In this document: one piece after another, positions 8,801-10,156 of the stretch
Layout: each line of letters begins with the position of its first letter
How positions within the stretch are numbered: position 1 is the stretch's first letter
Assembly: GCA_009602725.1 (NCBI GenBank)
Contig: WELB01000214.1
Location: forward strand, 230,755-240,910
From: Spirogloea muscicola
Lineage: Eukaryota > Streptophyta > Zygnematophyceae > Spirogloeales > Spirogloeaceae
Length of the DNA stretch: 10,156 nucleotides
Reading direction: 5' to 3'
Position numbers and translations under genes: made by a program
The notes under the pieces: generated by a model
What the model saw: the letters and a program-made list of their open reading frames with translations, nothing else
Database searches by the model: none
What the model was told of the DNA's origin: nothing

Positions 8801-8804
8801 TTTT
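8801..8804 (+). terminator. RNA polymerase III terminator of tRNA-Asn
   Basis: Four T residues on the coding strand lie ten bases after the mature tRNA end, the minimal polymerase III stop signal. Confidence 0.7.
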
Positions 8805-9232
8805 GCCATTCACCCCAAGCCTACTTGGAAGCTTATCGCGTATTGGGGCGCATGAGCCTGCATCGTCGAAAGCGCATTCCTGGAGAATTGCTTTGTTTTG
8901 TCCAGATCGATTTTGCGGCAACCTAGCTCACATTGTCAGGTCTAGTTCGACTTTGCGGCTCCTACATTATAGGCCACGCTCAATAACAACGGGTCAAAAC
9001 ACAAAAAAAACAAGCACACAGAGAAACAAAGCAGCTACGAATAACTCAGTAACCTCTGAAAAATATAAAGGTCACTAATCGATGCATGAATACTGGATTC
9101 CAGAAACGGAGCCCTTCGCCTTCTTTTCCAGCCTCGAGCTACTCTGACCTGATGTTGCTCACCCGCGGGTATTGAACTTCGTGTGGTTCCGTCATGTCTA
9201 GTTGTCTAGATGCCTAGCTAGTGTTGGAGTTC
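8805..9232. other. Intergenic, no gene seen
   Basis: Mixed-composition sequence with an A-rich patch at about 8990-9070, including a run of eight A at 9002-9009. Frames are short and without recognisable motifs on either strand. Confidence 0.5.
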
Positions 9233-9280
9233 TTTGGATATTGTCCATTGTTTTTTGGCTGGCTTCTGCCAGCCCCTCTC
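9233..9280 (+). repeat. Degenerate repeat A, copy 1, with hairpin
   Basis: Begins TTTGGATATTGTCCATT and continues through a GGCTGGC/GCCAGCC inverted repeat (9257-9263 with 9268-9274, loop TTCT) to CCCTCT. The closest relative is copy 2 at 9329-9376. Confidence 0.85.
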
Positions 9281-9328
9281 GTGATTGGTAGAGTAGAGGA
9301 GTCCTTCCTCGGCTTCTCATTCTTCGGC

Positions 9329-9376
9329 TTTGGACATTGTCCATTCTTTTTGGGCTGGCTTTGCCAGCCCCTCTTT
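9329..9376 (+). repeat. Degenerate repeat A, copy 2, with hairpin
   Basis: TTTGGACATTGTCCATT followed by a perfect eight-base-pair inverted repeat GGGCTGGC/GCCAGCCC (9352-9359 with 9363-9370, loop TTT). The order of elements is as in copy 1, with a few substitutions. Shorter ATGGGCGAG words follow at 9381 and 9404 and recur at 9862. Confidence 0.85.
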
Positions 9377-9426
9377 CTTTATGGGCGAGCCTTCTTCTCT
9401 TCTATGGGCGAGCTCATCTTCGCCGG

Positions 9427-9473
9427 CTGGCTACTCAGACTTGCATCTCCTGACAGGAGGTTACTGAGCGTTC
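9427..9473 (+). repeat. Direct repeat B, copy 1
   Basis: The core GACTTGCATCTCCTGAC with flanking GGCTACTCA and GGAGGTTACTGAGCGTT recurs at 9693-9740 with only a few differences. The two copies flank about 220 bases of GC-rich single-copy sequence. Confidence 0.85.
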
Positions 9474-9692
9474 TCTGGCGATCTCTCACCGCCTGGCGCA
9501 GCGTGCAGCGGCCCGCCGCCTCGGGCAGCAGGGCAAGCAGCCCGGCGGCAACGTCGCCGGGTCCCTCGCTCAAGTTTTCCGCATGCATTTGGCCGTCTCG
9601 ATGCAGCGGTCCCTTGCCTTCGCGGTTCACTTGCGCGCAGGCCGAGCTTTGGCGGCGGCCTTCGGCTTCCGTCAGGGCGACATCTTTCCGCC

Positions 9693-9740
9693 AGCTAGCT
9701 ACTCGGACTTGCATCTCCTGACCAGAGGTTACTGGGCGTT
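9693..9740 (+). repeat. Direct repeat B, copy 2
   Basis: Second copy of the GACTTGCATCTCCTGAC core in the same orientation as that at 9427-9473. It runs straight into repeat C. Confidence 0.85.
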
Positions 9741-9847
9741 CCTTGGCTGATGTCTTAGTCCTAGTCGTTTGCACTCAGGCTCTCTCAGACCTTGTCCATT
9801 CCTTTGGGCTGGCCTTTCCCAGCCACCAGTCAATCTGGCCGCGCTTT
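9741..9847 (+). repeat. Direct repeat C, copy 1, with hairpin
   Basis: About 107 bases: GATGTCTTAGTCCTAGTC, then CAGACCTTGTCCATTCCTTT, the hairpin GGCTGG/CCAGCC (9807-9812 with 9819-9824), and ACCAGTCAATCTGGCCGCG. The middle part is related to repeat A. Confidence 0.85.
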
Positions 9848-9880
9848 TCTTTGATCTCTCAATGGGCGAGCACTTTCTTC

Positions 9881-9984
9881 TCTGGCTAATGTCTTAGTCC
9901 TAGTCCTTCCTTCGTACTCCGGCTCCTTCAGACCTTGTCCATTCCTTTGGCCTTTCCTAGCCACCAGTCAATCTGGCCGCGCTT
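9881..9984 (+). repeat. Direct repeat C, copy 2, hairpin arm deleted
   Basis: Same order of elements as copy 1, but five or six bases are lost around the left hairpin arm, so the stem cannot form. Confidence 0.85.
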
Positions 9985-10030
9985 GCTTTGGGCTGGCCTT
10001 TCCCAGCCACCAGTCAATCTGGCCGCGCTT
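9985..10030 (+). repeat. Direct repeat C, copy 3, 5' truncated
   Basis: Tandem to copy 2, containing only the hairpin (9991-9996 with 10003-10008) and the ACCAGTCAATCTGGCCGCG end. A weaker GGGCTGGC remnant lies near 10060. Confidence 0.85.
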
Positions 10031-10094
10031 TCTCTTCTCGTACTCTGTTCATCCTTCTTTGGGCTGGCTTTTGCCCTCCCCTTTGCTGCTGTAA

Positions 10095-10156
10095 TATAAA
10101 GTTAGGTCGAGGGCGCCGCCGCCGCCGCCGCCGCCCCTCCTAAACCCCGGGCCGCC
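10095..10156 (+). promoter_or_regulatory. TATA-like element and GCC tract, possible start of another gene
   Basis: TATAAAG at 10095-10101 is followed by seven GCC units at 10115-10135, a composition shift like that seen at the 5' ends of the other genes here. No ATG follows within the window, so this is only a suggestion. Confidence 0.25.

Noticed and set aside
9741-10030. CRISPR-like array
   Set aside because: The repeats are long, imperfect and few, spacing is irregular with no unique spacers, and the window is eukaryotic.

Overview
The window looks like nuclear DNA of an intron-rich eukaryote, most likely a green alga or another organism with a plastid. Reasons: the coding exons are small and GC-rich, separated by GT...AG introns of roughly 115-320 bases. 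All joins close in frame only when spliced. There is a nucleus-type tRNA without an encoded CCA, a eukaryotic nucleolar helicase, a nuclear-encoded organellar ribosomal protein, and a lipid-transport (SRPBCC) protein that most resembles cyanobacterial/plastid family members. The taxon itself cannot be proved from this sequence.

Layout, left to right. (1) Plus strand, about 170-1630: a polyketide cyclase/START-like SRPBCC protein in six exons, with its 5' end missing. (2) 1631-2682: no gene recognised; mostly 3' flank, with a short pyrimidine-rich tandem repeat at 1899-1945. (3) Minus strand, 3375-2683: a bL34 family ribosomal protein, probably mitochondrial, in three small exons. It is easy to miss because longer spurious frames lie on the opposite strand. 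(4) 3376-3745: a GC-rich spacer, probably a divergent promoter. (5) Plus strand, 3746-4459: the first two exons of a eukaryotic type II pantothenate kinase. The gene stops abruptly; the single ambiguous base at 4520 lies between it and the next gene and probably marks an assembly join that lost the rest of the kinase. (6) Plus strand, 4786 (or upstream) to 8385: a complete ten-exon DDX31/Dbp7-type DEAD-box RNA helicase. (7) 8717-8790: tRNA-Asn(GTT). (8) 9233-10030: a cluster of degenerate direct repeats carrying a recurring GGCTGG...CCAGCC hairpin. (9) 10095 to the end: a TATA-like element and a GCC tract, perhaps the start of another gene.

The genes are ordinary housekeeping functions: ribosome assembly (helicase), organellar translation (bL34), cytosolic translation (tRNA), coenzyme A synthesis (pantothenate kinase) and probable lipid or isoprenoid binding (SRPBCC). 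They are not an operon and need not act together. I found no convincing novel system. The points most worth following are the hidden bL34 gene, the probable mis-join at 4520, the loose 5' splice sites and the hairpin-bearing repeat cluster.
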